Origin: Methylobacterium sp. Leaf91 | GTDB lineage: Bacteria > Pseudomonadota > Alphaproteobacteria > Rhizobiales > Beijerinckiaceae | Length of the DNA: 64,000 bases | Direction: 5' to 3' | Assembly (NCBI RefSeq): GCF_001422815.1 | Contig: NZ_LMMP01000001.1 | Coordinates: 974-64,973, forward strand | Part shown: positions 16,158 through 25,029 of the stretch, piece by piece | How positions within the stretch are numbered: position 1 is the first letter of the stretch | How the letters are laid out: the number at the start of each line of letters is the position of its first letter | Translations under genes and position numbers: made by a program | The notes under the pieces: model-generated | What the model saw: only the letters and a program-made list of their open reading frames with translations | Database searches by the model: none | Told to the model about the DNA's origin: nothing

Positions 16158-17746
16158 CGGAGACCCTCGATGAGTTCCTCCAGCATACGGTTCTGAGCAC
16201 TTATCTGCTCAGGCGAGTATGTAGTACCAACCTCTCTATCGACGCGGTGGAGTGCGCGTAGATAATCGTCATATTCGGGATCAGCGCTCTGGTACGCAAG
16301 CCCAAGCGCCGACAGCTCATTATTCATCGACGCGAGTCTGCGTGCGGCCTCGTCCGGGACTGGCAGGCCCTGCTCACGCAAGGTAAGCGTCTTAGCCAGC
16401 AGGTCGTTACGTCTCTCAACGAGACCTTGGGTATCGGGATCAAGAGTGGTGGCGAGGCCGAACACTTGGCGCAGAACACCCGCAACGCCTAACCCCTTTG
16501 GATCTGCTTCCGGGCTTGCGGCTTTTACCTCGCCCTTCACATTCCGATATAGGATCTGGACTTGCGACCGCTCCAGGCCCGCTATTGTAAGGGGATCATG
16601 GCTGGTCATGATTAGATGGCAATTAGAATTCTTGCCTGCCACCTGCTTGATAAGCGATAGGTAGCTCCATTTCCAAGCAGGATTTAGGTGGGTATCGGGC
16701 TCGTCAAGGAGGAATAAGGACTCGTCGTGCGCTGCAAAACGCATCATTCCAAGCACACTCAGCAGCTGCCGCTCGCCATCGCTGATCTCGTGAAAGGGAA
16801 CGGTTGTGTCAGCTCCTTCTCGCCGCACCCAAATTCGGATGTCTCTGACTAGTTCGGAGAGGTCCAATGTTTCAAGAAAGGCAAAGAAACGCTGCTCTTC
16901 ACCAAACGGCTCGGCTAGTGCGAGTAACGCCTTCGCGTCCTTGAGAAAAATAAAAAGCTGTTTCTCAGTAGTGCCCTGGCTTCGGTAGTCCTCGCGAACG
17001 CTCTCTTCGCTCCGGATTGGAGCTAAAGACTGCTTCCACAGTCCATCTAGCAACCGACGTACTATGCCACGCGCGTTCCAAAATCGTGGATCGGATTGAG
17101 CAAGCACTGTCGGTGTAGGTGGCCGCTTGCCCCATTCGGGTTGCCGTAGGGTAAGGAGCGCGCTGTCGAAACCTTCGACGCCGAGATGTCGCTTTAGGAA
17201 GTCCTGCGTATCGATGTCACCGAAAGCAAAGTAGGTGAGCAGCGCTAGAGCGCCATAACGTTCTCGAACAAAAAAGAGCCGCCGTAGTTCTGATCGCCGC
17301 GGATCCAATCGATTCTCGGCACCTGGAGCGATGGCTGCATCGTAGTATCTGCGCTGAGGCGGGTCGAAGATGAGCTGTAGCCTATCAGAGTTGCCTGAGT
17401 AGTAGCCAAAGACATGATTTGGCAGGTACTCATCGCTATTCCTTCGAAGCCTTGTGAGTGATGAGTACTTGTCGTCAATGGTCACCTTAACCCGTCCAGG
17501 TTCGGCGTGACCGTGATCGATGACGATAGAATGACCTTTACAGGTGTAGGCAAGGCGGTAAGCGAACGAGGTACGCTGCTTTGGGTCGTCGAGGTCGCGG
17601 AAGATGGTCGCCAACGCCTCAATTACATTCGACTTACCCGTTCCGTTTTGCCCGATGATAACGGTCTCGAGCTTGCGGGCGTCGAAATCTATGTCGATGT
17701 CGCCCAGGTTCTTGAACCCGCGTACTGCAAGTCGATCAACCCGCAC
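16154..17746 (-). CDS. ptuA: Septu-like AAA/ABC-type ATPase (PtuA-type)
   Basis: A 530-residue ATPase of the SMC/ABC-like (OLD/PtuA) group. It opens with VDRLAVRGFKNLGDIDIDF, followed by Walker A GQNGTGKSN (about 34-42). Later come the signature-like ISDGERQLLSVLGMMR, Walker B in SLFLLDEPDTHLNP and the switch His in MTSHDP. No long coiled coil is present, as expected for PtuA rather than SMC. It starts at GTG, overlapping the HsdS end by 11 bases, and overlaps PtuB by 4, so it is translationally coupled to both. By analogy it senses infection and licenses the HNH partner. Confidence 0.85.
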   Translation of the reverse strand: MRVDRLAVRGFKNLGDIDIDFDARKLETVIIGQNGTGKSNVIEALATIFRDLDDPKQRTSFAYRLAYTCKGHSIVIDHGHAEPGRVKVTIDDKYSSLTRLRRNSDEYLPNHVFGYYSGNSDRLQLIFDPPQRRYYDAAIAPGAENRLDPRRSELRRLFFVRERYGALALLTYFAFGDIDTQDFLKRHLGVEGFDSALLTLRQPEWGKRPPTPTVLAQSDPRFWNARGIVRRLLDGLWKQSLAPIRSEESVREDYRSQGTTEKQLFIFLKDAKALLALAEPFGEEQRFFAFLETLDLSELVRDIRIWVRREGADTTVPFHEISDGERQLLSVLGMMRFAAHDESLFLLDEPDTHLNPAWKWSYLSLIKQVAGKNSNCHLIMTSHDPLTIAGLERSQVQILYRNVKGEVKAASPEADPKGLGVAGVLRQVFGLATTLDPDTQGLVERRNDLLAKTLTLREQGLPVPDEAARRLASMNNELSALGLAYQSADPEYDDYLRALHRVDREVGTTYSPEQISAQNRMLEELIEGLR

Positions 17747-19460
17747 GCAGCACCTCTTTGTCCTCGCTCTCCGCTATCAAGCCAGCATCGACGGCTTCGC
17801 GGAGGCTCCGATAGAAGCGGTCAATCTGTAGGCCGGACCGTCGCCATAGTTCGGTAGCCGGCATTTCGCCACCGGATGATCGCAGCACTTCGATGAGATC
17901 GGGGTTGCCCACTTGCGAGTGCTCGGGTTGAGCGTCGCTGGTCACCATGTCCTCGTTAATCCTCCTATCATCGATAGCGGAGGTACGTCGCCTTCGCTTT
18001 ATCACCGGTATCAAATCCCTATCTCGCTTGATCTCGTCGAGCAGCACATTGGCCGACTCTTCGCTCCTCGCGACCTTATCCAAACCTCCAGCCATGGCGT
18101 GAGCTATGGCCCGGGGAAGGAGCTGATCGGCGGCTCTCACTGCGTCTGTGGCGGCCCTCAGCATCATGCCAGCTCGAAGCAATATGCGCGACACCAGAGA
18201 GGCGATTTCCTTCTGTTCCTGAAGGGGGGGGAGCGCAATTTGGAAAGCACGTAACTCGGGCATGTAGATTGTGGTATGTGTCGAGCCTCTGCCGAAGCGG
18301 CGGATACCGCGTCCTTCGGCCATGAGCGCAAACATTAGATACTCCGGAACAAGAGCTTCAGAGCAAGTCCAAGTCACAAAGTCCTGACTCGTAGCCATTG
18401 GGACACCAAGGATCGTCACGTAGCCGACCGACGCCGTCCGTGACAGGCAGACGGTTCCAGCCGGTAGCAGGCGTGCGGATGAATTTGCGATGCCTTCTGG
18501 CGTTGTCTTCTGCGAAGTGTCCCTAACTACGCCGCCGTGATTGTCGCGAGCGTCGGGGATGCTTAGCCACGGTACATCGCCGCCCCAATATTCAGGTCGT
18601 CTTCGGCTGGGCGTGTGGCCGGTTCCAAGTGCTGCTACCCGCAGAAGTGGAGTCCAACGCCAGCTGGCAGGTATGGGAGTGGACGGGTCGTTCACCGCGA
18701 TCACCCCCAAACCCCGCATGGTCACGTCGGTTGTCGATTGATCAACAGCGCCCTGCACCGGGACTGGGACGCGGGCTAGCAACTCTTCAACACTTTCGCC
18801 AAAGCCGACCCCTGCGCGGCGCCTAATCGTAAGCTCGCCGGATACTCCTGCACGCAGGCCGCTGAGCCGCAACGCCTCGACAGCCTTGACGGCCTTGCCC
18901 GCTTCGACTTTCGCCACCTCGGCGCGTGCTTCCACGCGGCCGAGATGGTTCGCGATCTCGCGTTGGCGAGTCCGAGGCGGAAGTGGCAGGGGGGCCTCGC
19001 GAAGTGTCCGCGAGTTGATCCGTATCCTGCCGACACCCTTGCTTTTCTCGTTAAAGTGCCGACTCAGAGCTGGGCTATTCAGCCAAAAACAGATCAGTCT
19101 CGCATCCACCTGCCTAGCAAGGCGCGTGCGGAAGCAATCGGCTTTCACAAGGGCAGGGCCGATGCTTTCGGGAACGAGGCAGGTTCTGCCAAGCGGTTCC
19201 CCCAGCGCGGCCGTGACAAGATCCCCAGCACGAGCCTCATGCCGCCGCAGACGACTGAAGCGGTCCATATCGATGTATACCTTATCGGCGTCGTTAAATT
19301 GCCCCCGCCCGATGTTGTTGAGGCGGATAACCCGGCCACCCTCCGCCGCATAGTGCTCCGACTTAAGTGAGCTACCAAAGGGGCCATCGGTGAGGGCGCC
19401 TAGTTCGGGCGCAAGCAGGTCCTCAAGCCTGCACTCTCTCCAGTCTTGTGGAACCTTCAT
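17736..19460 (-). CDS. hsdS: Type I specificity subunit HsdS with C-terminal winged helix
   Basis: A 574-residue protein. The first target-recognition half (about 1-200) ends at PLPLPPRTRQREIANHLGRV with its conserved helix; the second (about 250-450) contains HTPSRRRPEYWGGDVPWLS and ends at IALPPLQEQKEIASLVSRI. This is the usual two-TRD layout for a bipartite target. About 110 extra residues follow, a charged linker and then a winged-helix-like segment (IEVLRSSGGEMPATELWRRS, about 520-570) that ordinary HsdS lacks. It overlaps HsdM by 4 bases and the ATPase by 11. Confidence 0.85.
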   Translation of the reverse strand: MKVPQDWRECRLEDLLAPELGALTDGPFGSSLKSEHYAAEGGRVIRLNNIGRGQFNDADKVYIDMDRFSRLRRHEARAGDLVTAALGEPLGRTCLVPESIGPALVKADCFRTRLARQVDARLICFWLNSPALSRHFNEKSKGVGRIRINSRTLREAPLPLPPRTRQREIANHLGRVEARAEVAKVEAGKAVKAVEALRLSGLRAGVSGELTIRRRAGVGFGESVEELLARVPVPVQGAVDQSTTDVTMRGLGVIAVNDPSTPIPASWRWTPLLRVAALGTGHTPSRRRPEYWGGDVPWLSIPDARDNHGGVVRDTSQKTTPEGIANSSARLLPAGTVCLSRTASVGYVTILGVPMATSQDFVTWTCSEALVPEYLMFALMAEGRGIRRFGRGSTHTTIYMPELRAFQIALPPLQEQKEIASLVSRILLRAGMMLRAATDAVRAADQLLPRAIAHAMAGGLDKVARSEESANVLLDEIKRDRDLIPVIKRRRRTSAIDDRRINEDMVTSDAQPEHSQVGNPDLIEVLRSSGGEMPATELWRRSGLQIDRFYRSLREAVDAGLIAESEDKEVLRAG

Positions 19461-20893
19461 GGCCCGTCGTTGTCTATGGTGTCCTCGACTAGATCCGCCA
19501 TGAGCGCCTTGATCTCGTCTAAAGCGAAAACAAGGTGTTGCTCAACGACACTCGCCACGGCATCGGGCGCCGCGAATTCAAGACCTTCGTCAATATCGTC
19601 GGACTCCTTCAGCCACGTTACATAGAGATCGTCGTCTCTCATTCTAATTTCTTCCCGCGAGAAGCATCTAAATCTTCCTTCAGGCCCCTCATCGAGACGC
19701 TTTGCGTGGCCGCGCGGGTCCATTCCGTAAGCTTTGACGAACAGAGCGAGGCCGGGGGCCAAGCCGGCCGTCCCTCGTTTCCCTGGCGCACCATTCGCCC
19801 GTAGATCATAGATCCATACATTGCACGTTGCATCACCCTCCGGTCGGCTAAGCGGTCGATTGAAAAACAGGACGTTGGTCCTGACTCCCTGTGCGTAGAA
19901 AATGCCGGTCGGCAGGCGTAAGATCGTATGTAGTTCGTACGCCTTCATTAATTCCTGTCGCAGAGTACGCCCACGCCCACCATCGAATAGAATGTTATCA
20001 GGTACAATCACCGCCGCGCGACCGCCAGGCGCAAGGGCACGCATGCAGTGTTCGACGAAGGGTAGTTGGAAGGTCGTAGATCGTGCGGTGATTGTGAGGT
20101 CATCACGTGTCGGCGGGCCGCCGCTGGCGCCGAAAGGCGGATTCGAAAGGATTAAGTCGGCATTGCCGAGTATTTCCTGCTGTCCAAGAGGTGAAAGCGT
20201 GTCGCCCATAAACATGCCAGTTGGATTTATGCCGTGCAGATATAGGTTCATACAAAGCAGACGGTAAGTGTCAGCAACATTTTCCACCCCGCGATAGCTA
20301 GTTTTCCGCGTGCCAGGTGTTTCCGATTCTTCCATATCGCGCTTCACTGCAATCAGAAATCCACCGGTACCTGCTGCTGGGTCTTGGATAGTCTCGCCGG
20401 GGCTCGGCTTCATGAGACGTACAATTGCGTCAACCAGCAGCCGGGGGGTGAAATACTGGCCGGCCCCCCTCTTTGTCTCCTCTGCGTTCTTTTGGAGCAG
20501 GCCTTCGTATGCATCGCCGAATAAATCACCGTCGTCGGATGACCAAGTTGCACCGTCGATGGCCGCGACGAGACGACGAAGTGTCAAGGGGTCCCGTACG
20601 ACAGTCTGGGCTCCCTCGAATATCGTGCGCACCAGGGGCTCTCTCGCGTTCGTTCCCAGCGAGGAGAGCGTCTTTTTATATATATGAAGGACATCTTTGT
20701 CCGGGGCGTCCACTATTTTTTGCCACTCTGTACCGAGGGGGGACGCCTTGCCAGCGGAGATGCGTCGCTGAGCGAGTTTCAGGAATATGAGGTACGTCAG
20801 CTCTGTGACGTACTGGGGGTAAGTTACCCCATCTTTTCTTAAGAGCGTGCACAGACGCCACAGCTTCGTGACGAGGTCGTGCGAGGTGGTCAC
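19457..20893 (-). CDS. hsdM: Type I DNA methyltransferase subunit HsdM
   Basis: A 478-residue N6-adenine methyltransferase. The N-terminal helical HsdM domain (1-130) is followed by the SAM site DPAAGTGGFL and the catalytic NPPF motif (ADLILSNPPFGA). KRGAGQYFTPR is the usual HsdM entry motif. It starts at GTG, 6-7 bases after GGAG, and its stop overlaps the HsdS start. With HsdS it would methylate host sites. No hsdR gene lies upstream or downstream in this window; the ATPase/HNH pair takes that place. Its promoter presumably lies between 20894 and the tRNA at 21117. Confidence 0.9.
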   Translation of the reverse strand: MTTSHDLVTKLWRLCTLLRKDGVTYPQYVTELTYLIFLKLAQRRISAGKASPLGTEWQKIVDAPDKDVLHIYKKTLSSLGTNAREPLVRTIFEGAQTVVRDPLTLRRLVAAIDGATWSSDDGDLFGDAYEGLLQKNAEETKRGAGQYFTPRLLVDAIVRLMKPSPGETIQDPAAGTGGFLIAVKRDMEESETPGTRKTSYRGVENVADTYRLLCMNLYLHGINPTGMFMGDTLSPLGQQEILGNADLILSNPPFGASGGPPTRDDLTITARSTTFQLPFVEHCMRALAPGGRAAVIVPDNILFDGGRGRTLRQELMKAYELHTILRLPTGIFYAQGVRTNVLFFNRPLSRPEGDATCNVWIYDLRANGAPGKRGTAGLAPGLALFVKAYGMDPRGHAKRLDEGPEGRFRCFSREEIRMRDDDLYVTWLKESDDIDEGLEFAAPDAVASVVEQHLVFALDEIKALMADLVEDTIDNDGP

Positions 20894-21116
20894 GTGCGCT
20901 CCCTATGCTCCGTGTATGCGGACGACCGCGTATTGAACTTACTGCCAGATAGGCGGCGATGCACCTCATTCCCTCGGCCTCGCGCGCACGAGTCAAAGTC
21001 CAGTGAGATCCAGCTGAAGCCGACACAAACCAATACGAAATGTGGGCTAAGTTGGGGGTGCCGGCCGAGCACTAAGCAGGTTTCTCTAATGAAAAAAACG
21101 GCTTAGCAAGGGCAAG

Positions 21117-21206
21117 TGGCGGAGAGGGGGGGATTCGAACCCCCGATGGGCTTGCACCCATGCCGCATTTCGAGTGCGGTACAATCAACCGCTCTGCCAC
21201 CTCTCC
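21117..21206 (-). tRNA. serU: tRNA-Ser (anticodon CGA)
   Basis: The minus strand reads GGAGAGG ... CCTCTCC for the acceptor stem, with an encoded GCCA end at 21120-21117. The anticodon stem CCGCA/TGCGG holds the loop CTCGAAA (anticodon CGA, codon UCG). A long variable arm (GGGTGCAAGCCC) marks a class II serine tRNA, and the T arm contains GGTTCGAATCC. The 3' end faces the defence operon, and a T-run follows at about 21091-21097. Serine tRNA 3' ends are frequent island integration sites. Confidence 0.95.
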
Positions 21207-21325
21207 GCGGGGCGCCTCGATGAGACGAAGGCTCGTTAGCACGAGTGCGGCGGAGATCGCAAGACGAGAAGCGCAAGACGAGAAGCGCGAGTCGAGAACC
21301 GCATCGGTACTCATGGCTGGCCAAC

Positions 21326-21354
21326 GGAGGCGCCTGCTCCCGGCAGGCGCCTCC
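21326..21354 (-). terminator. Terminator-like hairpin after htpG
   Basis: GGAGGCGCCTGC (21326-21337) and GCAGGCGCCTCC (21343-21354) make a perfect 12-bp stem with a 5-base loop, 10 bases beyond the htpG stop. There is no U-tract, so it may protect the 3' end or need Rho. Confidence 0.6.
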
Positions 21355-21364
21355 GGTCGTGCGT

Positions 21365-23197
21365 TCAGGCGCCGGGGGCCAGGGCAGCGGCGACCTTGCG
21401 GGCGAAGGCCACGGGGTCGCGCGGGGTGTCGCCGTCCTGAATGCGGGCGAGATCGACGAGGGTGCCGGCGGCCTCCGCCACATCCTCCCCGGCTTCCGCC
21501 TTGGCGCCGAGGGAGGCGATCAGCGGGTGGCGCGGGTTGATCTCGAGGATCGGCAATCCGCCGGCTCCACGCCCGGCCCGGCGCAGAAGGCGCTGCATCT
21601 GTAGGTCGGGTCCGCTACCGGAGGCCGAGAGCACCACGGCGCTCTCCACCAGCCGGTCGGTGGTTCGCACGTCGGCGACGTCCTTCGCGAGCGCCGTCTT
21701 GAGGGCGGCGACGAGGGCATCGACGGAGGCGGGCGCCTCGCCGGCTTCCTCGGTGGCGGCGATCTTCGAGAGGTCGAGGCCGCCCTGGGTCACCGAACGC
21801 AGGGGCTTCTCCTCGAACCGGCCGAGCTGCTCCGGCCAGAACGCGTCCACATGGTCGGAGAGCAGCAGAACCTCGACGCCCCGGGCGCGGAACCCCTCGA
21901 GCTGCGGCGAGGAGGCCAGGGCGTCGGCATCGTCGGCCACGAGGTAATAGATCGCCTCCTGACCGTCCTTCATGCGCGAGACGTAATCGGGCAGCGAGGT
22001 CCAGCCTTCCACGGCCGAGGAGCGGAAGCGCAGAAGCGGAGCGATCTCGCCCCGGCGCTCGTAATCCTCGTAGATGCCCTCCTTCAGGACGGGCCCGAAA
22101 TTCTCCCAGAAGGACTGGTAGCCCTCCGCATCCTTGGCTCGGGTGCCGAGTTCGGAGAGGACGCGACCGGTGACGGCGCGACGGATCTTGGTGAGGACCG
22201 GTGTCGCCTGCAGCATCTCGCGGGAGACGTTGAGGGGCAGGTCCTCGGTGTCGACCACGCCCTGTACGAAACGCAGCCAGGTCGGCAGCAACTCGGCCTC
22301 GTCGGTGATGAACATGCGCCGGACGTGAAGGCGAACCTTGCTCGCGCGCTCGCCCTCCACCGCCTGGAACGGCTTCATGCCGGGGATGAACAGCAGCGCC
22401 GAGAATTCGAGGGCCCCTTCCACCCGCCAGTGCAGGGTCGCCCAGGGCTCGTCGAAGTTCATGCCGACATGGCGGTAGAACTCGGTGTACTGCTCCGGGG
22501 TGACCTCGGATTTCGACTTGCGCCACAGGGCCGTGCCCTGGTTCGCGGTCTCGGTCTTGCCCTCGGCGACGATGGCGACCGGCACGGTGATGTGGTCGGC
22601 CCATTTGCGCACGACGTGGTCGAGCCGGTAGCTCTCCAGATACTCGTCGGCATCCTCCTTGAGATGAAGGACGATGTCCGTGCCGGGCTCGTCGCGTGTC
22701 GCCTGTTCCAGGGTATAACTGCCCTGGCCCTCCGAGGCCCAGGTCCAGGCTTCGTCGGAGCCGGCGCGCCGAGAGGTCACGGTCACGCGGTCGGCCACCA
22801 TGAAGGCGGAGTAGAAGCCGACGCCGAACTGGCCGATCAGGCTGGGTTTGTCCTCGGCCTTCGCGTCTCCGAGCGACTGGCTGAAGGCCCGGGTGCCGGA
22901 ACGGGCGATGGTGCCGAGATTCTGCGCCAGCTCCGCCTTGGTCATGCCGATGCCGGGATCGGAGATCGTCAGCGTGCGCGCGGTCTTCTCGGGGGTGATC
23001 GTGACCTTTGCGTCGGCCGGCGGCGCCGAGACCGATTGCGTCAGCGCCTCGAAACGGCGCCGGTCCAGGGCATCGGCGGCGTTGGCCACCAGTTCCCGTA
23101 GGAAGATTTCACGGTCGGAGTAAAGGGCATGGACCACGAGGTCCAACAGCCGGCCGACCTCGGCACCGAATTCGTGCCGTTCCAGGGTATCGCTCAA
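21365..23197 (-). CDS. htpG: Molecular chaperone HtpG (Hsp90)
   Basis: A 610-residue Hsp90. The GHKL ATPase domain (about 1-215) shows [17 protein letters not shown] (the Asn contacts ATP-Mg), [12 protein letters not shown] and [15 protein letters not shown]. Middle and C-terminal dimerisation domains follow. It refolds or stabilises client proteins in the cytoplasm, especially under heat. The frame is open to 23347, but the TTG at 23197 ([10 protein letters not shown]) has GGAGG 7 bases upstream and matches the family N-terminus. The motif reads DPGIGM rather than the common DNGIGM. Confidence 0.95.
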   Translation of the reverse strand: MSDTLERHEFGAEVGRLLDLVVHALYSDREIFLRELVANAADALDRRRFEALTQSVSAPPADAKVTITPEKTARTLTISDPGIGMTKAELAQNLGTIARSGTRAFSQSLGDAKAEDKPSLIGQFGVGFYSAFMVADRVTVTSRRAGSDEAWTWASEGQGSYTLEQATRDEPGTDIVLHLKEDADEYLESYRLDHVVRKWADHITVPVAIVAEGKTETANQGTALWRKSKSEVTPEQYTEFYRHVGMNFDEPWATLHWRVEGALEFSALLFIPGMKPFQAVEGERASKVRLHVRRMFITDEAELLPTWLRFVQGVVDTEDLPLNVSREMLQATPVLTKIRRAVTGRVLSELGTRAKDAEGYQSFWENFGPVLKEGIYEDYERRGEIAPLLRFRSSAVEGWTSLPDYVSRMKDGQEAIYYLVADDADALASSPQLEGFRARGVEVLLLSDHVDAFWPEQLGRFEEKPLRSVTQGGLDLSKIAATEEAGEAPASVDALVAALKTALAKDVADVRTTDRLVESAVVLSASGSGPDLQMQRLLRRAGRGAGGLPILEINPRHPLIASLGAKAEAGEDVAEAAGTLVDLARIQDGDTPRDPVAFARKVAAALAPGA

Positions 23198-23436
23198 GGG
23201 TTTGCCTCCGGGGATCGAACGGTGCGCGATATGATCCCTACAACGGGGAAATTCAATGCGTGCAACCGAGTGCGGGCAAACGGATGCCGGGAGAAGCGAA
23301 CCGGTGTGCCGACTCGGAACGGCGCGAAAAACCGGCAGGTCGTGCAATCGATGGGTCGGCGGCTCCCCAGGAATGCAACCATGTCGGCTTTCAGGCGTAG
23401 CCGTGCCAGACGCACGACCCTGTTTGGAGGATGACG

Positions 23437-23739
23437 ATGGAACCGATGAAGCCCATGGAACCGATGAAGCCTATGGAGCCGATGAAACCGATGTCCGGCG
23501 GCGAGGCCTGGTGGCCGCAGGAGCTGGGCCAGCCCTCCACCAGCGGCGGCCAGAACGGAATGCGCTATGCGTTCTTCCCCGATGCCCGCCGCCTCGTGAT
23601 CGATACCGACGGCAAGCGCACCACCTACGATACCGGCGATCACCAGATCAGCGGCGTCTCCCAGAGCAACGGTTCCGCGCCGACCTTCTCGTCGCGGCAG
23701 GGCGACGTCTCGGTCAAGGACCTCAAGACGGTGGATTGA
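23437..23739 (+). CDS. Conserved hypothetical protein with Met-Glu/Lys-Pro repeat
   Basis: A 100-residue protein. The first 20 residues are a repeated MEPMKP motif encoded by near-identical tandem 18-base units. The remainder ([46 protein letters not shown]) is a small beta-rich domain of a type I recall as widespread in Rhizobiales, without known role. The ATG at 23437 is preferred over 23431 because GGAGG lies 6 bases away rather than adjoining it. Confidence 0.7.
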   Translation: MEPMKPMEPMKPMEPMKPMSGGEAWWPQELGQPSTSGGQNGMRYAFFPDARRLVIDTDGKRTTYDTGDHQISGVSQSNGSAPTFSSRQGDVSVKDLKTVD

Positions 23740-23859
23740 CAGGTAAGGGCGGCGCGGGAGAGCGCCGCCATTGCACCCCGCTCGGCGCGCCGACATACTC
23801 GCCGGCGGCGTGACGACGAAGGCGCAAAGCCAGTCCACGACGCCGGAGGGAGCGCGACG

Positions 23860-25029
23860 GTGGAGGAGGACACGCGGATGCGTGGGCATCTGTGCGGGAT
23901 CAAGACCTCCTGGACGATGGCGACGGCGGAGGCCGACGCCGTGGCGGACATCGCCGCCCATATCGGCCCGGCCGACCTCTCGCACATGCTGGCCTTCTTC
24001 TCCCCCGATTACGATGTCGGCGCCCTGAACGCCGCCCTGGCGGAGGCCTTCCCCGGCACGCCCATCACCGGGTGTACGATGTCGGGCGGGATCTGTCCTG
24101 CGGGAGGCCTGGAGGGCGGCCTCGTCGTGGTGGCGTTTCCGGCCAAGGGATTTCGCGTCGTCTCGGCGATCCTCGATGCCATCGACCATCTCGACGTGGC
24201 CCGCACGGCCTCGTCGGTCCGCACGCTGCGACGGGCGCTGGCGACGGACCCCACCGACCATGCGACGAACCGGCTCTTCGCCTTGTCCTTCATCGACGGG
24301 CTCGCCAATGCGGAGGAGACGGTGGTCTCGACCATCGCCTGGGCCCTCGACGGCATTCCGCTGGTCGGGGGATCGGCAGGCGACGATCTGCATTTCCGCG
24401 AAACGGTCCTGCTCCACGGCGGCACGATCCATCGCAGGGCGGCCGTGGTGGTGCTGGTGGAGACGGATCACCCGTTCCAGACTTTCAAGAGCGATCATTT
24501 CGAGCCGACATCGACGAAGTTCGTGGTGACGGCCTCCGACGACGAGCAGCGCATCGTCCATGAGTTGAACGCCGAGCCCGCCGCCCGCGAATACGCCATG
24601 GCGGTGGGGCTCGATCCGGAAGCACTCACACCGATGAGCTTTGCCGCCTATCCGCTCGCCGTTAAGGTCGGCGGCGAGTATTTCTGCCGCTCGATCCGAC
24701 GCATGAACGCCGACGGCTCGCTGACCTTCTTCTGCGCCATCGACGAAGGCGTCGTGCTGACCCTGGCCCAGCCACGCGACATCGTGGAGACCACCCGCAA
24801 CGACCTCGCCCGCCTCGATGCGGCGTTGGGTGGGATCGACCTGATCATCGGCTTCGATTGCGTCTTGCGCCGCCTCGACGCGGAAAGCCGACAGGTCCGC
24901 CAGGGCATCTGCGATCTCTACCGCCGCTACGACGTGGTCGGGTTCGAGACCTACGGCGAGCAATACAAGGCGATGCATCTCAACCAGACCTTCACCGGCA
25001 TCGCCATCGGCCGGCCGCGCGCCCGATGA
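23860..25029 (+). CDS. nosP: FIST-domain sensor (NosP-like)
   Basis: A 389-residue protein made of FIST N (about 25-215) and FIST C (about 230-365) domains, with TPITGCTMSGGICPAGGLEG, GIPLVGGSAGDDLHF and GFETYGEQY as family landmarks. In Pseudomonas and relatives FIST proteins called NosP bind haem and sense nitric oxide, acting through a kinase encoded next door. Here the next gene is a hybrid kinase with a 4-base overlap (ATGA), which supports the same arrangement. It starts at GTG 23860 or ATG 23878. Haem binding cannot be judged from sequence alone. Confidence 0.8.
   Translation: MEEDTRMRGHLCGIKTSWTMATAEADAVADIAAHIGPADLSHMLAFFSPDYDVGALNAALAEAFPGTPITGCTMSGGICPAGGLEGGLVVVAFPAKGFRVVSAILDAIDHLDVARTASSVRTLRRALATDPTDHATNRLFALSFIDGLANAEETVVSTIAWALDGIPLVGGSAGDDLHFRETVLLHGGTIHRRAAVVVLVETDHPFQTFKSDHFEPTSTKFVVTASDDEQRIVHELNAEPAAREYAMAVGLDPEALTPMSFAAYPLAVKVGGEYFCRSIRRMNADGSLTFFCAIDEGVVLTLAQPRDIVETTRNDLARLDAALGGIDLIIGFDCVLRRLDAESRQVRQGICDLYRRYDVVGFETYGEQYKAMHLNQTFTGIAIGRPRAR

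Noticed and set aside
15354..21116. An ordinary type I restriction-modification system
   Set aside because: HsdM and HsdS are present, but no HsdR (DEAD-box translocase) motifs occur in any frame here; the genes in that position are an ABC-type ATPase and an HNH protein.
21851..23101. A 416-codon plus-strand open frame
   Set aside because: It is antisense to htpG, has no ribosome site and has the biased composition expected of the opposite strand of a GC-rich gene.
23194..24978. A 594-codon minus-strand open frame
   Set aside because: It lies antisense to the FIST gene and to the repeat protein; both of those show clear families and ribosome sites.
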